The notes: generated from the letters alone by a model not told the origin. Shown: positions 1 through 8,876, numbered from the stretch's first letter. The stretch is DNA of 64,000 bases from Nocardiopsis sp. N85 (GCF_028882275.1 NZ_JARBUT010000010.1:62001-126000); one strand, 5' to 3'. A program made the numbers and translations.

Positions 1-17
1 GCATCCCCAAGGGATGC
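1..17. terminator. Hairpin at window edge, probable terminator of an upstream gene
   Basis: GCATCCC and GGGATGC form a perfect 7-bp stem around a CAA loop. It lies upstream of the first gene and probably ends a gene outside the window. No T-tract is visible, so this is tentative. Confidence 0.35.
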
Positions 18-74
18 TGCGGCTCCGAAACCGACGAGCCTCCTTCTCCAGGGGGCACGCGCCCTCACAGAACC

Positions 75-95
75 GTTCCCGGTGACACCGGGAAC
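75..95 (+). promoter_or_regulatory. Leader hairpin or operator before the CNNM operon
   Basis: GTTCCCGGTG and CACCGGGAAC form a perfect 10-bp dyad around one A. It ends 23 bases before the first start codon. It could be an operator or an mRNA leader hairpin; the sequence alone does not decide. Confidence 0.35.
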
Positions 96-118
96 ACCTC
101 CCAGGCGGTGCGTGTCCG

Positions 119-1501
119 ATGATGAGCACCGTTCTCAGTATCGGCCTGGGGATCCTGGTGGTCTTCCTGATCACCGTGGCGACGGGATACTTCGTCGCCC
201 AGGAATTCGGCTACATGGCCGTGGACCGCTCCCGTCTGCGGGCGCGGGCCTCGGCGGGTGACGCCGGCGCCCAACGGGCGCTGAACATCACCAACCGCAC
301 ATCGTTCATGCTCTCCGGTGCCCAACTGGGCATCACCGTCACCGCGCTGCTCGTCGGCTACGTCGCCGAGCCACTGATCGGCGAGGGCATCGGCGAACTC
401 CTCGGCGGCGTCGGGGTGCCCACCGGCATCGGTGTCGCGCTCGGCACCGTTCTGGCGCTGTTGTTCTCGACCGTCGTGCAGATGGTCTTCGGTGAGCTCT
501 TCCCCAAGAACCTGGCCATCGCCCGACCCGAACCGGTCGCGCGCGCCCTGGCCCTGTCCACGGGGATCTACCTGAAGGTCTTCGGCCCGGTCATCTGGCT
601 GTTCGACCAGGCCGCGATCCTGCTGCTCAAGCTGGCGCGGATCGAGCCGGTGGAGGACGTCCAGCACGCGGCGACCCCGCGCGACCTGGAGAGCATCATC
701 GCCGAGTCCAAGCAGAGCGGGGACCTTCCCGCCGAGCTGTCCACCCTGTTGGACCGCACCCTGGACTTCCACGAGAGCACCGCCGGGCACGCGATGATCC
801 CGAGGCCCGAGGTGACCACCGTCGAGGAGGGCGATCCGGTCAGCCGGGTCGTCGAGCTCATGGCCTCCGACCACTCCCGTTTCCCGGTCCTGGGCGACGG
901 CGTCGACGACATCGTCGGCGTCATCTGCCTGCGCGACGTGCTCGCGCTGGGCGACCGGGACCTGAACGAGGTCAAGGTCAGCGAGGTGGCCCGCCCGACC
1001 GTCATGGTGCCGGCGTCGCTGCCGCTGCCGGGCGTGCTCGACCAGTTGCGCGAGGCGAACGAGGAGTTCGCGTGCGTGGTGGACGAGTACGGCGGTCTGG
1101 CCGGTGTGATCACCACCGAGGACCTGGCCGAGGAACTGGTCGGCGAGATCGCCGACGAGCACACCCCGGAGGAGGAGATCCCCGCGCACCTGGAGGCCGA
1201 GGGCTCCTACCTGGTCCCGGGCGCGCTGCACATCGACGAGGTGGAGCGGCTCATCGAGCACGAGCTGCCCGAGGGCGACTACGAGACCCTGGGCGGTCTG
1301 GTCATCCACGAGCTGCACCGGTTGCCGGAGGTGGGCGACACCGTCGAACTGGCGTTGCCGCGTCCGGGCAGCGCCCACGATGAGGACCCCGACATGGCCC
1401 TGACCCTGCGGGTGGCCTCCGTCCAGCGGCACGTGCCGCACACGGTGGAGGTCCGCCTGCACGAGGCCGGCGCCGATCAGGCCGCGGAGGTGCGCGCATG
1501 A
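119..1501 (+). CDS. CNNM/CBS-domain membrane protein (hemolysin/CorC family)
   Basis: 460 aa. The N-terminal ~190 residues form a DUF21/CNNM transmembrane domain of hydrophobic segments, with a conserved GELFPKNLA stretch. A pair of CBS domains follows at about 195-340, then a CorC/HlyC-type C-terminal domain. Family members act in Mg/Co transport or efflux; the name hemolysin is historical. Two ATGs lie side by side at 119 and 122. The stop overlaps the ATG of the next, paralogous gene by four bases, so the two are almost surely co-translated and may form a heteromer (inference). Confidence 0.9.
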   Translation: MMSTVLSIGLGILVVFLITVATGYFVAQEFGYMAVDRSRLRARASAGDAGAQRALNITNRTSFMLSGAQLGITVTALLVGYVAEPLIGEGIGELLGGVGVPTGIGVALGTVLALLFSTVVQMVFGELFPKNLAIARPEPVARALALSTGIYLKVFGPVIWLFDQAAILLLKLARIEPVEDVQHAATPRDLESIIAESKQSGDLPAELSTLLDRTLDFHESTAGHAMIPRPEVTTVEEGDPVSRVVELMASDHSRFPVLGDGVDDIVGVICLRDVLALGDRDLNEVKVSEVARPTVMVPASLPLPGVLDQLREANEEFACVVDEYGGLAGVITTEDLAEELVGEIADEHTPEEEIPAHLEAEGSYLVPGALHIDEVERLIEHELPEGDYETLGGLVIHELHRLPEVGDTVELALPRPGSAHDEDPDMALTLRVASVQRHVPHTVEVRLHEAGADQAAEVRA

Positions 1502-2508
1502 GCGACATGAACATCTGGGTGGCGGTGACGCTGACCGTCATCATCATCGCGTTGAGCGCGTTCTTCGTCGCCATCGAGTTCGCGCTGGTCGCGGCCCGGC
1601 GGTACCGGTTGGAGGAGGCCGCCAAGACCAGCGCCTCGGCGCGGGCGGCCGTCAAGAGCGCCCGGGACCTGTCGCTGTTGCTGGCCGGTTCCCAGCTGGG
1701 CATCACGCTGTGCGCGTTGGCCCTGGGCGCCATCTCCAAGCCGGCGGTGCACCACCTGTTGGAGCCGCTGTTCGGGGGTCTGCCCGGCGCGCTCGGCTAT
1801 GTGGTGTCCTTCGTGCTGTCGCTGCTCGTGGTGACGTTCCTGCACCTGGTCGTGGGCGAGATGGCCCCCAAGTCGTGGGCGATCTCCCACCCGGAGAAGT
1901 CGGCGATCATGCTGGCGCTGCCGATGCGGGCGTTCATGTGGTTCACCCGGCCGCTGCTGTTGGCCCTCAACGGGATGGCCAACTGGTTCCTGCACCGGTT
2001 CGGGGTCGAGGCCGTGGACGAGATGAGTTCGGGTCACAACCCCGAGGACGTGCGGGAGCTGGTGGAGCACTCGGCCAAGGCCGGTGCGCTGGACCCCGAG
2101 CGCCGTGACCAGCTGGCCACCGCCCTGGAGGTCAACTCCCGTCCGGTGAGCGAGATCGTCACCCCGAGTGGGGAGATCGCCTCGGTGGGCCCCGACGCCG
2201 GTGTGGAGGAGATCAAGCGGGTCTCCCGCGAGTCCACGCACCTGCGTCTGGTGGTCATGGACGGCGGTGAGCCGGTGGGCGTGCTGCACGTGCGCGAGGC
2301 GCTCGTGGGCCCGCCCGGGACGACCGCCGCGGATCTGATGCGCCCGGTGCTGACGCTGCCGGCGAACACGCCGATGTACTCGGCGATGAGCATCATGCGG
2401 GAGAGCCGCAGCCACCTGTCCCTGGTCGAGGAGGACGGTCGGACCATCGGTCTGGTCACCCTCCAGGACATCCTGGACCGGTTGCTGCTGCTGGAGGTCG
2501 CCGCCTGA
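1498..2508 (+). CDS. Second CNNM/CBS-domain membrane protein
   Basis: 336 aa. DUF21/CNNM transmembrane domain with a VVGEMAPKSWA motif matching GELFPKNLA of its upstream neighbour, followed by two CBS repeats and ending there. The CorC/HlyC C-terminal domain of the first protein is missing, so it is about 120 residues shorter. It starts inside the stop codon of the upstream gene (ATGA overlap). This long/short tandem arrangement is common in actinobacteria. The role is probably divalent cation homeostasis at the membrane. Confidence 0.9.
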   Translation: MSDMNIWVAVTLTVIIIALSAFFVAIEFALVAARRYRLEEAAKTSASARAAVKSARDLSLLLAGSQLGITLCALALGAISKPAVHHLLEPLFGGLPGALGYVVSFVLSLLVVTFLHLVVGEMAPKSWAISHPEKSAIMLALPMRAFMWFTRPLLLALNGMANWFLHRFGVEAVDEMSSGHNPEDVRELVEHSAKAGALDPERRDQLATALEVNSRPVSEIVTPSGEIASVGPDAGVEEIKRVSRESTHLRLVVMDGGEPVGVLHVREALVGPPGTTAADLMRPVLTLPANTPMYSAMSIMRESRSHLSLVEEDGRTIGLVTLQDILDRLLLLEVAA

Positions 2509-2519
2509 GGGTGACGTCC

Positions 2520-2555
2520 GCGGGGGCCCGGGGTCGTACGACCCCGGGCCCCCGC
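2520..2555. terminator. Perfect 36-bp palindrome, terminator of the CNNM operon
   Basis: A perfect inverted repeat centred on TCGTACGA begins 11 bases after the CNNM stop codon. It is very GC-rich and has no T-tract, which is usual for actinobacterial terminators. Confidence 0.6.
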
Positions 2556-2648
2556 TCGTACACCCGTCCCATGCCCGGTCGGCGATGGCGTCGGCCCGGC
2601 GCGACGGGCGGCGAGGAGCCGCCGACGGTCTCGACGGCGACATGACGA

Positions 2649-2678
2649 GGGGAGGGGCGCCGAGCGGCGCCCCTCCCC
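2649..2678. terminator. Terminator hairpin after ohr
   Basis: A 13-bp perfect stem (2649-2661 with 2666-2678) around a GAGC loop lies 14 bases beyond the ohr stop codon on the minus-strand side. Confidence 0.6.
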
Positions 2679-2691
2679 CGTCGTCCGTCGG

Positions 2692-3120
2692 TCAGGAGGT
2701 CTTGACCGACAGCTTCACCTCGATGTTGCCGCGGGTGGCGCGGGAGTAGGGGCACATCTGGTGGGCGGCCTCGACCAGTTCCTCGGCCTTCGCCTGGTCG
2801 ATACCGGGGATGGTGACGTCCAGCTCCACTTCCAGGTCCAGGCCCTCGTCGGACTTGCCGAGGCTGACGTGGGACTCGATGGTGGAGCCGTCGACGTTCG
2901 TCTTGGCCTTGCGGGCCACGGCCTTGAGGGCGCCGTGGAAGCACGCGGCGTAGCCGACGGCGAAGAGCTGTTCGGGGTTGGTGCCGGGGCCGTCGTCGCC
3001 GCCCATGCCCTTGGGCACGGACAGGTCGACGTCGAGGCGCCCGTCGCCGGTGCCGCCGTGACCCTTGCGCCCTTCACCGGTGACGGTGGCCTGGGCGGTG
3101 TACATGACGTCGTATGCCAT
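2692..3120 (-). CDS. ohr: Organic hydroperoxide resistance protein Ohr
   Basis: 142 aa, the usual size for Ohr of the OsmC/Ohr superfamily. The two reactive cysteines are Cys60 (VGYAACFHGAL) and Cys123 (QMCPYSRAT), spaced as in the family. Ohr is a cytosolic thiol peroxidase that reduces organic hydroperoxides, normally using lipoylated proteins. The gene lies 60 bases downstream of ohrR on the same strand and probably shares its promoter. It is followed by a strong hairpin. Confidence 0.95.
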   Translation of the reverse strand: MAYDVMYTAQATVTGEGRKGHGGTGDGRLDVDLSVPKGMGGDDGPGTNPEQLFAVGYAACFHGALKAVARKAKTNVDGSTIESHVSLGKSDEGLDLEVELDVTIPGIDQAKAEELVEAAHQMCPYSRATRGNIEVKLSVKTS

Positions 3121-3180
3121 GGATTCCTCTCTTGACGGCCCCGCTCGACGGGGCCGATGTGACGTTGGTCCGTCGGTCCG

Positions 3181-3648
3181 TCATTCCCCGCAGGGGCGGC
3201 GCGCGGACAGTGCCTCGACCGAGCGGGTGAGCTCGTCGAGGGTGGCGTGCAGTTCGCGGATCCGCCCGGTGGGCAGGTCCGAGGCGCGCAGGAGCCGGGC
3301 GGGGATGCCCAGGGCCCGCCCGCGAAGCGCGGCGCCGTTGTCGGTGAGACCGATCTCGACGACGCGTTCGTCGGCGGAGCTGCGGGTGCGGGTGATCAAC
3401 CCGGCACCCTCCAGTCGGCGCAGCAGGGGCGACAGGGTGCCCGAATCCAGGTGCAGGACCCGGCTCAGCCCCTTGACGCTGAGGGTGCGGTGCTCCCACA
3501 GCGCGAGCATGACCAGGTACTGGGGATAGGTCAGGCCCAGGTCGCCCAGCAGTTCCCGGTAGAGCCCGGTCAGGGCGCGGGAGGCCGCGTAGAGGGAGAA
3601 GCACAGCTGGTTGTCCAGGGCGAGCGGATCGTCCTCGATGGTGGCCAT
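3181..3648 (-). CDS. ohrR: MarR-family organic peroxide sensor OhrR
   Basis: 155 aa, MarR winged-helix fold. Cys16 (DNQLCFSLY) is the conserved N-terminal sensing cysteine of OhrR. The wing region contains LDSGTLSPLLRRLEGAGL and RSSADERVVEIGLT. OhrR represses ohr until its Cys is oxidised by organic peroxides. It is the first gene of the ohrR-ohr unit, and two motif copies upstream (3695-3719) are its likely operators, giving autoregulation. Confidence 0.93.
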   Translation of the reverse strand: MATIEDDPLALDNQLCFSLYAASRALTGLYRELLGDLGLTYPQYLVMLALWEHRTLSVKGLSRVLHLDSGTLSPLLRRLEGAGLITRTRSSADERVVEIGLTDNGAALRGRALGIPARLLRASDLPTGRIRELHATLDELTRSVEALSARRPCGE

Positions 3649-3694
3649 GGTCCCTCCTCCGTTCTCGGGGCGGTCCCACCGTAACAGAGATCAG

Positions 3695-3719
3695 TTGTGT
3701 GCAACAATATTGAGTGCAA
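3695..3719. promoter_or_regulatory. Probable OhrR operator, two TTGNGTGCAA copies
   Basis: TTGTGTGCAA (3695-3704) and TTGAGTGCAA (3710-3719) are direct copies with a 15-base period. They lie 47-71 bases upstream of the ohrR start in an AT-richer patch. Each is a half-symmetric TTG..GCAA element. On the minus strand they give TTGCAC hexamers that could act as a -35. Confidence 0.6.
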
Positions 3720-3784
3720 ATCTTTTTCGGGCGTGGTGGGGCCCGACGGGGCGGGCCGCCACCGGCGACCCGCCCCACCGTGCC

Positions 3785-5329
3785 TCACAGGAAGCGGACG
3801 CCCTGCGCCAAGGGCAGGTCACCGCTGAAGTTGACGGTGTTGGTGGCCCGGCGCATGTACGCCTTCCACGAGTCCGAACCCGACTCCCGGCCACCGCCGG
3901 TCTCCTTCTCCCCGCCGAAGGCCCCGCCGATCTCGGCACCCGAGGTGCCGATGTTGACGTTGACGATCCCGCAGTCGGACCCGGCCGCGGACAGGAACCG
4001 CTCCGCCTCCGCCTGGTCTCCGGTGAAGATCGCCGAGGAGAGCCCCTGCGGAACCCCGTTGTGCAGCTCCACCGCCTCCTCCAGCGTGCGGTAGGTCAGC
4101 ACGTACAGGATCGGCGCGAACGTCTCCTCGCGCACCACCTCGGTCTGGGCCGGCATGCGCACCACCGCGGGCTCCACGTAGTAGGCGTCCTTGGCCGCCT
4201 CCTCCAGCCGCCGCGCACCGCCCACCAGGACCCGACCGCCGTCGGCCTCGGCGCGGGCCAGCGCGTCGCGCATCGCCGTGTGGCCGCGCTCACCGATCAG
4301 CGGACCCACCAGGGTGTCCTCGGCGAAGGGGTCCCCGATCCGGTCCCGCAGCCGCCCGTAGGCGGCCGTGATCCGCTCGACGACCTCCTCCACCACGTCC
4401 TCGTGCACGATGAGCCGGCGCAGCGTCGTGCAGCGCTGCCCCGCCGTGCCCGCCGCCGCGAACACACTGCCGCGCATCACCAGGTCCAGATCGGCCGAGG
4501 GCGCCACCACCGCGGCGTTGTTGCCGCCCAGCTCCAGCAGGTACCGGCCCATCCGCGCCGCCACCCGCGGCGCCACCGCCTTACCCATCGCCGTGGACCC
4601 GGTCGCCGACACCAGCGCCACCCGGGCGTCGTCCACCAGCGCCTCGCCCACCTCGCGGCCCCCCAGCACCACCCGGTGCACGTCGGCCGGGGCCCCGGTC
4701 TCCCGCGCGGCGCGCATCAGCAGCGCGTGACAGGCCGACGCCGTCAACGTCGTCAGCTCCGAGGGCTTCCACACCACCGTGTCACCGCACACCAGCGCGA
4801 TACAGGTGTTCCACGACCACACCGCCACCGGGAAGTTGAACGCGGTGATCACCCCGACCACGCCCAAGGGGTGCCAGGTCTCCATGAGCCGGTGCCCGGG
4901 CCGCTCCGAGGGCATCGTCCGCCCGTACAACTGCCGGGACAGCCCCACCGCGAACTCGCAGACGTCGATCATCTCCTGTACCTCGCCCAGCGCCTCGGAA
5001 CGGATCTTGCCCGCCTCCAGGGTGACCAGCTCGGCCAGGTCCTCCTTGTGCTCGCGCAGCAACTCGCCCAACCGCCGCACCAACGCCCCGCGCACCGGAG
5101 CCGGGGTGTCACGCCAGGCCGGGAAGGCCCCCTGGACGGCGGTGATCGCCCGCGCCGTGGAGGCGGCGGTGTCGAACTCCACCGGGAAGAGGATCCCCCC
5201 GGTCACGGGGGTCCGAGCGGTCCCGGCCGCACCGACCGGCTCGGGCAGCCGCTCGACACCGCACCGGGCCAGCGCCTCCTCGGCGCGTTCGGCGAGGTGC
5301 CCGGTGTCGGGGAGTTCGGAAGTGTTCAT
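3785..5329 (-). CDS. Aldehyde dehydrogenase, ALDH7 type (piperideine-6-carboxylate dehydrogenase-like)
   Basis: 514 aa. The NAD-binding and catalytic motifs are complete: TAFNFPVAVW at 162-171, general base Glu266 in LLELGGNNA, and nucleophile Cys300 in TAGQRCTTL. The GQRCTTLRR context and overall length fit the ALDH7/antiquitin group, which oxidises alpha-aminoadipate semialdehyde in lysine catabolism. No other lysine-catabolic gene is visible nearby, so the substrate is inferred from family only. It appears monocistronic; its stop codon lies 136 bases from the ohrR start. Confidence 0.85.
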   Translation of the reverse strand: MNTSELPDTGHLAERAEEALARCGVERLPEPVGAAGTARTPVTGGILFPVEFDTAASTARAITAVQGAFPAWRDTPAPVRGALVRRLGELLREHKEDLAELVTLEAGKIRSEALGEVQEMIDVCEFAVGLSRQLYGRTMPSERPGHRLMETWHPLGVVGVITAFNFPVAVWSWNTCIALVCGDTVVWKPSELTTLTASACHALLMRAARETGAPADVHRVVLGGREVGEALVDDARVALVSATGSTAMGKAVAPRVAARMGRYLLELGGNNAAVVAPSADLDLVMRGSVFAAAGTAGQRCTTLRRLIVHEDVVEEVVERITAAYGRLRDRIGDPFAEDTLVGPLIGERGHTAMRDALARAEADGGRVLVGGARRLEEAAKDAYYVEPAVVRMPAQTEVVREETFAPILYVLTYRTLEEAVELHNGVPQGLSSAIFTGDQAEAERFLSAAGSDCGIVNVNIGTSGAEIGGAFGGEKETGGGRESGSDSWKAYMRRATNTVNFSGDLPLAQGVRFL

Positions 5330-5521
5330 GTGAGACTCTCTTCGTCGAGAGGGGGCAGGACACTCAACACCCTGTCAAGCGCGGCGCCCTCGGTCCAGCC
5401 CCATCGTCGGGTTTCACCGCACCCCCGATCCCCCTCCCCGGCCCCGGCGTCGCCGGCGTTAGACTCGGGCGCCCGTGCCCCGGCCGCCGCCGGGGCCGCC
5501 TCCGAGACAGACAGCGATCCC

Positions 5522-6583
5522 TTGCACCACGACATCACCCCCGAAGAGGACCGCGCCACCCTCGACGTCCCCCGGAGGCTCCTCGCACGTTCGGGTTTCG
5601 GAGCCGCCGATCCCCTTTTCGGTGCCGACCTCAACGACGCCGGCGACCCGGAGGAGGCCCGCCAGACCGTCGCCTCCCACGCCTCACGTCTGTGGACGGA
5701 GGCCGCCCGCACCGACGTCGGAACGGTCGACGACCGCCCCCTGTACTGGGCACGCCTGCTCCTGGCCGCCCGGCTGCGCACCTGGAAGCCGACCTTCGAC
5801 CTCACCGAGGCCGACCGCGCCGGGCTGCTCCACCTCTTGGAGACCGCCTCGCGCGGCATCACCGAACTGGTCTTCCCACCCGGGGAACGCCTCCTGCGCG
5901 TCGTCGTCACCGGGTTCGACCCCTTCCGCCTGGACGAGGACCCGGCCTGCGCCAACCCCTCGGGGGCCGCCGCCCTGGACCTGAACGGGTGGATCTTCCC
6001 CGTGGGCGAGCGCACCGCCGTGGTGCGCACCGCCGTCTTCCCGGTGCGCTGGAGCGACTTCGACGCCGGGCTGGTGGAGGAGGCCCTGGGCCGGGCCTAC
6101 GGCGAGGCCGACGCGGTCCTCACCCTCAGCCGCGGCCGACCCGACCGGTTCGACCTGGAGGTGTGGAACGGGGTGTGGCGCGGAGGCGGGACCGACAACC
6201 TGGGCGTGGCTCGCACCGGGCGGGCCCTCGCCGCCGACGCGCCCGAATGGACCCGCTCGTCCCTGCCCCTGGACCTGATCGCCGACCGGGTCGGGGGACC
6301 CGTCGTGATCAACACGGAGGTCACCGAGGTCCCGGCCGGCGCCGAGGAACCGGTCGTACGCCCCCAGGGCCCCACCCAGGGTTCCACGGCCAGACGCGGG
6401 GGCGGCGGCGACTACCTGTCCAACGAGATCGCCTACCGCAACACGCTGCTGCGCGACCGGGCCGGCTCGTCGATCCCCGCCGGACACGTGCACCTGCCGC
6501 GGACCGACTCCATCGAGGAGCACGCGCCGGTCCTGGCCCGGGTCCGCGAGATCGTGGCGACGGTGGCGGCCACCGTCGCCTGA
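5522..6583 (+). CDS. Pyroglutamyl peptidase I-like protein (family C15) with Ser replacing Cys
   Basis: About 353 aa if the TTG at 5522 is used. No ATG or GTG occurs in frame between the upstream gene and the conserved region, so the start is uncertain. The first ~120 residues are a non-catalytic helical extension. The C15 hallmark VTGFDPF follows at 129-135, with Glu213 (DLEVWN) as the likely acidic residue. The catalytic Cys position in the AG.Y.CN motif is Ser300 (GGDYLSNEIAYR). His324 (HVHLP) sits 24 residues later, the same spacing as Cys144-His168 in known enzymes. It may be inactive, use a serine nucleophile, or have another substrate. Confidence 0.7.
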   Translation: MHHDITPEEDRATLDVPRRLLARSGFGAADPLFGADLNDAGDPEEARQTVASHASRLWTEAARTDVGTVDDRPLYWARLLLAARLRTWKPTFDLTEADRAGLLHLLETASRGITELVFPPGERLLRVVVTGFDPFRLDEDPACANPSGAAALDLNGWIFPVGERTAVVRTAVFPVRWSDFDAGLVEEALGRAYGEADAVLTLSRGRPDRFDLEVWNGVWRGGGTDNLGVARTGRALAADAPEWTRSSLPLDLIADRVGGPVVINTEVTEVPAGAEEPVVRPQGPTQGSTARRGGGGDYLSNEIAYRNTLLRDRAGSSIPAGHVHLPRTDSIEEHAPVLARVREIVATVAATVA

Positions 6584-6590
6584 CACGCCG

Positions 6591-6621
6591 ACGGGCGCGC
6601 GGCCCTCGGCCGCGCGCCCGT
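6591..6621. terminator. Terminator hairpin between convergent genes
   Basis: A 14-bp perfect GC-rich stem (6591-6604 with 6608-6621) around a CTC loop starts 8 bases after the peptidase stop. It can serve both converging genes. Confidence 0.6.
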
Positions 6622-6666
6622 TCCGGCGTCCCCCGCGATCGACGCCTCCGGCGGGGAACCGCGCAC

Positions 6667-7125
6667 CTACATGTAGGCGAGGATCCCGGTCGCGCCGTAC
6701 ATGATCAGGACGAGCACGAAGCCGACGGCCCCCAGGGCGAACAGCACCCAGGAGATGATCGTGCACACCTTGGCGGCCTGGGGGCTGCTGGTGGCGATCG
6801 CCGCACCGATGATGCCCAGGACCAGGCCGACGACCGATATCCACGTGCACAGGCACAGGCCGATGACGTTGGCGATGATCGCACCGATGGGCGCGCCGAT
6901 GCCGAAGGGCGGTTCCCGGTCTCCGTACCCCCCGCCGGGGGGAGGCGGGGGGTGACCGCCCCCGGGCGGGGGATAGCCGCCCGGACCTCCGTAGGGAGGG
7001 GGCGGGTAACCGCCCGGACCACCCGGCGGTGGTGGCGGGTACCCGCCACCACCCGCCGAAGGCGGGGGGAAGTACCCTCCGGTGCCGCTGTTCGGCGGCC
7101 AGCCGGGTCCTGGACCGTGATTCAT
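6667..7125 (-). CDS. Proline/glycine-rich small membrane protein (DUF4190-like)
   Basis: 152 aa. Residues 1-75 are low-complexity Gly/Pro repeats of the GGYPPPPPGGPGG kind. Residues ~75-150 hold two long hydrophobic segments (IGAIIANVIGLCLCTWISVV and a second ending LIMYGATGILAYM). This is the common actinobacterial layout of a disordered Pro-rich cytoplasmic tail followed by a DUF4190-like two-helix membrane domain. The function of these proteins is not known. Confidence 0.8.
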   Translation of the reverse strand: MNHGPGPGWPPNSGTGGYFPPPSAGGGGYPPPPPGGPGGYPPPPYGGPGGYPPPGGGHPPPPPGGGYGDREPPFGIGAPIGAIIANVIGLCLCTWISVVGLVLGIIGAAIATSSPQAAKVCTIISWVLFALGAVGFVLVLIMYGATGILAYM

Positions 7126-7292
7126 GAGTCCCTTTCACACGTGTGCGCGGGCGTTCCCACGTCATGCCCTTGGACGCCCGTCACGGACCCGGGGTTCTGC
7201 GAGGTCCGGACTTCACCAAAAGGTGACACAGAGTCCCCATCCGGGCGCGTTCCGATTCCACCCGGGGGGTCCACCTCCGATATGGTCCCCTC

Positions 7293-8831
7293 GTGCTTGT
7301 CACCTCACTTCGCCGAAAAGTCGCGATCACAGCCGCTCTGGGGCTGCTCCTGGTACCGGGCTGCCACGCAGCGGAACAGGCCCTGCCCTACGCGGAGGCG
7401 GTGCGCATCCCGCTCGACGCGTGGCCCGGAATGACGGTGGGCGCCCGCTCGGTGACCACCGACACCAGCATCGTCGGGTACCGCTACCCGGTCCTGGGAG
7501 CCGATCATCCGCTGACCACGGAGATCCACACGTCGATGGCCGAGCGCCAGACCGCCTTCCTGGAGGACCTGCCCGACCGGGGCACGCCCGAACTGTTCCA
7601 GGACTCCACCGTCCTGGCGGCCTCGCCCCGGGTCGTGGGGGTCCGTGTCACGGAGACCCTCAAGGCCGGGGTCAACGAGACCTTCGAGGCCCGCACCCTG
7701 TGGTACGACGTCGAGAACGACGCGATCGTCCCCTGGACGTCGCTGTTCCGCGACGAGGCGGCCATCGAGAGAGCCCACCTGGCCGTCGCCGCCGTGCTGG
7801 AGGAGGGCTACGACATGCCGACCGAACAGCTGCCCGGTCTGGTCGGCGAGGTGGCTCTGCGCGTCACGGGGACCGAGTCCGACCCCGGGGAGGCCGCCGC
7901 CGGCGACGCCTCTCCCGCACCGGAGGACGGCGAGGGGGAGCCCCTGGACCTGTCCGATCCCGAGCAGGCGCTGCGGGCCGCAGAACTGTGGGAGGGCTCG
8001 CCCCTGGCCGACCTGGCCTTCAGCACCGCCGGCGGGTTGGCGGTGCGCATGGAACCGGGCGAGGTGCCCGGCGCGGGCCGGGTCAGCGAGGTACTGCTGC
8101 CCGTGGAGGCCGAGGAGACCGAGGACCTGCTGTCGGAGCTGGGCTACCACGCCCGCGAGGCGGCGCTGGACGAACCCGACTTCCCCCTGGACGGCGAACT
8201 GTCCGCCGAGGGCGACTCCCTGGACTGCGTCCGGCTCAAGTGCGTCGCGCTGACCTTCGACGACGGACCCGGTGAGGACACCGGGCGGCTGCTCGACATG
8301 CTCGCGGACTACGACGCGCGTGCCACGTTCTACGTGCTGGGCTCGCTGGTGGAGGAGTTCCCCGAGGTGGTGGAGCGGACCCACGCCGAGGGCCATGAGA
8401 TGGGCAACCACTCCTGGAAGCACGACGACCTGGCCGGCATGTCCGAGCAGGGGGTCGCCAAGGACATCGGCCGTACCAACCAGGCGGTGCGCGCGATCAC
8501 CGGGTCGGACCCGTGGACCATCCGTCCGCCCTACGGGTCGCTCAACGGGACCGTCCGCAAGGCCGTGGACCAGCCGTTGATCCTGTGGGACGTGGACACC
8601 ATGGACTGGCAGAGCCGCGACACCGCCAAGGTCGCCGAGCACGCCCTGACGCACACCACCTCCGGCAGTGTGGTGCTGTTCCACGACATCCACCCCACCA
8701 CGGTGGACGCCGTCCCCGAGGTGCTGGCGGGACTGCACAGCCAGGGGTACCACTTCGTCACCGTGACCGACCTGTTCGGCCTCCAGGCGCTGTCCCCGGG
8801 CGACGTGTACACCGACGCGCGCGTGGGCTGA
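7293..8831 (+). CDS. Polysaccharide deacetylase, probable lipoprotein
   Basis: 512 aa from a GTG. TATGGT at 7281-7286 ends six bases before the start, so the mRNA is probably leaderless. The signal peptide ends in LLLVPGC, a near-lipobox. Residues ~40-300 form an extracytoplasmic domain resembling those that precede PdaC-type deacetylases. The NodB domain starts with TFDDGP at 321-326, has metal ligands His373 and His377 (NHSWKH), RPPYG, and LFHDIH. It should remove acetyl groups from peptidoglycan or another cell-surface glycan. A second deacetylase follows directly. Confidence 0.9.
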   Translation: MLVTSLRRKVAITAALGLLLVPGCHAAEQALPYAEAVRIPLDAWPGMTVGARSVTTDTSIVGYRYPVLGADHPLTTEIHTSMAERQTAFLEDLPDRGTPELFQDSTVLAASPRVVGVRVTETLKAGVNETFEARTLWYDVENDAIVPWTSLFRDEAAIERAHLAVAAVLEEGYDMPTEQLPGLVGEVALRVTGTESDPGEAAAGDASPAPEDGEGEPLDLSDPEQALRAAELWEGSPLADLAFSTAGGLAVRMEPGEVPGAGRVSEVLLPVEAEETEDLLSELGYHAREAALDEPDFPLDGELSAEGDSLDCVRLKCVALTFDDGPGEDTGRLLDMLADYDARATFYVLGSLVEEFPEVVERTHAEGHEMGNHSWKHDDLAGMSEQGVAKDIGRTNQAVRAITGSDPWTIRPPYGSLNGTVRKAVDQPLILWDVDTMDWQSRDTAKVAEHALTHTTSGSVVLFHDIHPTTVDAVPEVLAGLHSQGYHFVTVTDLFGLQALSPGDVYTDARVG

Positions 8832-8840
8832 CCGGCGGGA

Positions 8841-8876
8841 ACGCGTGAAACCCCGCCGAGGCGGGGTTTCACGCGT
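8841..8876. terminator. Terminator between the two deacetylase genes
   Basis: A 16-bp perfect stem (8841-8856 with 8861-8876) around a CGAG loop is followed by TTCATTCC. It lies 10 bases after the first deacetylase stop. A GTG in the stem (8845) opens the downstream frame but is not a credible start. Confidence 0.7.

Noticed and set aside
65-1462. Minus-strand open frame across the CNNM gene
   Set aside because: Typical high-GC antisense shadow with His/Gln/Arg-rich translation.
3611-5521. Very long plus-strand open frame leading into the peptidase gene
   Set aside because: It is antisense to the ALDH7 gene for most of its length and its translation is Arg/His/Gly-rich with no family features. 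Only the part after about 5522 is coding.
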